A DNA stretch of 7,812 nt, taken from assembly GCA_944325475.1 (NCBI GenBank), contig CALVAF010000090.1, forward strand, positions 1 to 7,812. The letters run 5' to 3'. Made by a program: the position numbers and the translations under genes. The stretch is from an uncultured Helicobacter sp. (GTDB lineage Bacteria > Campylobacterota > Campylobacteria > Campylobacterales > Helicobacteraceae). The notes below the pieces were generated by a model that saw only the letters and a program-made list of their open reading frames with translations, was not told the origin of the DNA and did not search any database. Positions 6,732 through 7,812 of the stretch are shown one piece after another (position 1 is the first letter of the stretch; each line of letters starts with the position of its first letter).

Positions 6732-7812
6732 ATGTCTAAATTTACGATTATAGTTTGTGATCATATCCACCAAAGTGGTTTGGATTTGTTGCAAAAGGCG
6801 ACAGATATTGAGGTTTTGAATCTCGCAAATTTGCCAAAAGAAGAATTAAAAAAAGAGATTTATAAGGCAGATGTGGCGATTACAAGAAGTTCGACAGATG
6901 TTGATGAATCATTTTTGTCTGCAGCCAGTAAGCTTAGGGCAGTGGTGCGTGCGGGTGTGGGCGTGGATAATGTCGATATTGAAGCTTCTAGCAAACGTGG
7001 TGTGGTTGTGATGAATGTCCCTACTGCTAATACTATTGCGGCAGTGGAATTGACTTGTGCGCATATTTTGAGTGCGATTAGGAATTTTCCGGGTGCTAAT
7101 GCACAGTTTAAGATGGAGAGGAAGTGGAAACGCGAGGATTGGTATGGCACCGAGCTGAAGGGCAAAAAGTTAGGGATTATTGGCTTTGGTAACATTGGAA
7201 GTCGTGTTGGGAAGCGTATGAAAGCCTTTGAAATGGAGGTCATTGTGTATGATCCTTATATCAATCCTACTAAAGCCACAGATTTAGGCATTGCTTACAC
7301 GAGGAATTTTGATGAGATTCTAGCTTGTGATATTATTACGATTCACACTCCAAAAAATAAAGAAACAATAAATATTATTGATAAAGAACAAATCGCAAAA
7401 ATGAATAATGGCGTGATTTTGATTAATTGTGCAAGGGGCGGTTTGTATAACGAAGATGCGCTTTTTGAGGCATTAGAGAGTGGCAAGGTGCGATGGGCTG
7501 GGATTGATGTTTTTACTAAAGAACCAGCAATTTCTAATAAACTACTTGATTTACCCAATATCTATGTGACACCGCATATCGGGGCAAATACATTTGAATC
7601 GCAAGAGAAAATTGCGATTGAAGCCGCAGAAGCAGCACTTGAAGCAGCAAGAGGATCTAGCTTCCCCAATGCGTTAAATTTGCCAATTAAAGAGACGGAG
7701 TTGCCAAGCTTTATGAAGGCTTATTTAGAACTTGTGCAGAAAATGGCATTTTTTGCGATTCAGGTTAATAAGAATGAAATTCGCTCCATCAAGCTTGAGG
7801 CACAAGGTGAGG
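6732..7812 (+). CDS. serA: D-3-phosphoglycerate dehydrogenase, 3'-truncated by window edge
   Basis: SerA oxidises 3-phosphoglycerate to 3-phosphohydroxypyruvate with NAD+, the first committed step of cytosolic serine synthesis. I translated the frame by hand from the ATG at 6732 (MSKFTIIVCDHIHQSG); it stays open for 360 codons to the window end. The substrate loop RAGVGVDNVD is at 73-82. The Rossmann nucleotide motif GFGNIG is at 151-156, with Asp174 (VYDP) at the end of the second strand, typical of NAD+ preference. The catalytic triad is Arg235 (NCARGG), Glu264 (TKEP) and His282 (PHIGANT). From about residue 310 (SSFPNALNLPI) the sequence enters what looks like the intervening (ASB) domain of long-form SerA. 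The H. pylori enzyme is about 524 residues, so some 160 residues, including the expected C-terminal ACT serine-sensing domain, lie outside the window. It is probably the third gene of an rpsA-orf-serA unit. Confidence 0.96.
   Translation, partial: MSKFTIIVCDHIHQSGLDLLQKATDIEVLNLANLPKEELKKEIYKADVAITRSSTDVDESFLSAASKLRAVVRAGVGVDNVDIEASSKRGVVVMNVPTANTIAAVELTCAHILSAIRNFPGANAQFKMERKWKREDWYGTELKGKKLGIIGFGNIGSRVGKRMKAFEMEVIVYDPYINPTKATDLGIAYTRNFDEILACDIITIHTPKNKETINIIDKEQIAKMNNGVILINCARGGLYNEDALFEALESGKVRWAGIDVFTKEPAISNKLLDLPNIYVTPHIGANTFESQEKIAIEAAEAALEAARGSSFPNALNLPIKETELPSFMKAYLELVQKMAFFAIQVNKNEIRSIKLEAQGE

Noticed and set aside
1..7812. Search for a defence, mobile or otherwise novel multi-gene system
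   Set aside because: All but about 100 bases is taken by six genes, five of them clear housekeeping families. No direct repeats, integrase or transposase motifs, tRNA or CRISPR-like spacing were seen.

Overview
The window looks like a chromosomal housekeeping stretch from a Campylobacterota (epsilonproteobacterial) genome, most likely Helicobacter or a close relative. The DNA is AT-rich and all six genes lie on the + strand, packed with overlaps or gaps of about 10 bases. The order pheT - aroA - ispH - rpsA - small membrane protein - serA is the one I remember (mirrored in numbering) for H. pylori HP0402 to HP0397. The genus is inferred from gene order and protein character, not from a search.

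Layout. Positions 2-2359 hold pheT (phenylalanyl-tRNA synthetase beta subunit), which enters from the left edge and lacks only its first few codons. Its stop overlaps the start of aroA (2356-3666, EPSP synthase of the shikimate pathway). The end of aroA overlaps ispH (3657-4481, last enzyme of the MEP isoprenoid pathway). A 69-base AT-rich gap, the only real intergenic space, separates ispH from rpsA (4551-6218, six-domain ribosomal protein S1) and probably carries a promoter. rpsA is followed after 11 bases by a 162-codon gene for a single-pass membrane-anchored protein of unknown function (6230-6718). After 13 more bases comes serA (6732 to beyond 7812, 3-phosphoglycerate dehydrogenase), which is open at the right edge.

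Functionally the window joins translation (PheT, S1) to precursor supply. AroA feeds chorismate and hence phenylalanine, the substrate of PheRS. SerA opens serine biosynthesis, and IspH makes IPP and DMAPP. I infer two transcription units, pheT-aroA-ispH (probably preceded by pheS upstream of the window) and rpsA-orf-serA, with possible read-through.

I found no mobile element, CRISPR array, RNA gene, toxin or defence system, or novel multi-gene system. The two observations most worth following are the eroded B3/4 editing-pocket motifs in PheT and the uncharacterised membrane-anchored protein with a predicted beta-alpha-beta-beta-alpha-beta C-terminal domain between rpsA and serA. Three starts need care. 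pheT has no start inside the window, ispH starts at the ATG at 3657 rather than the GTG at 3651, and rpsA starts at the ATG at 4551 rather than the TTG at 4509.
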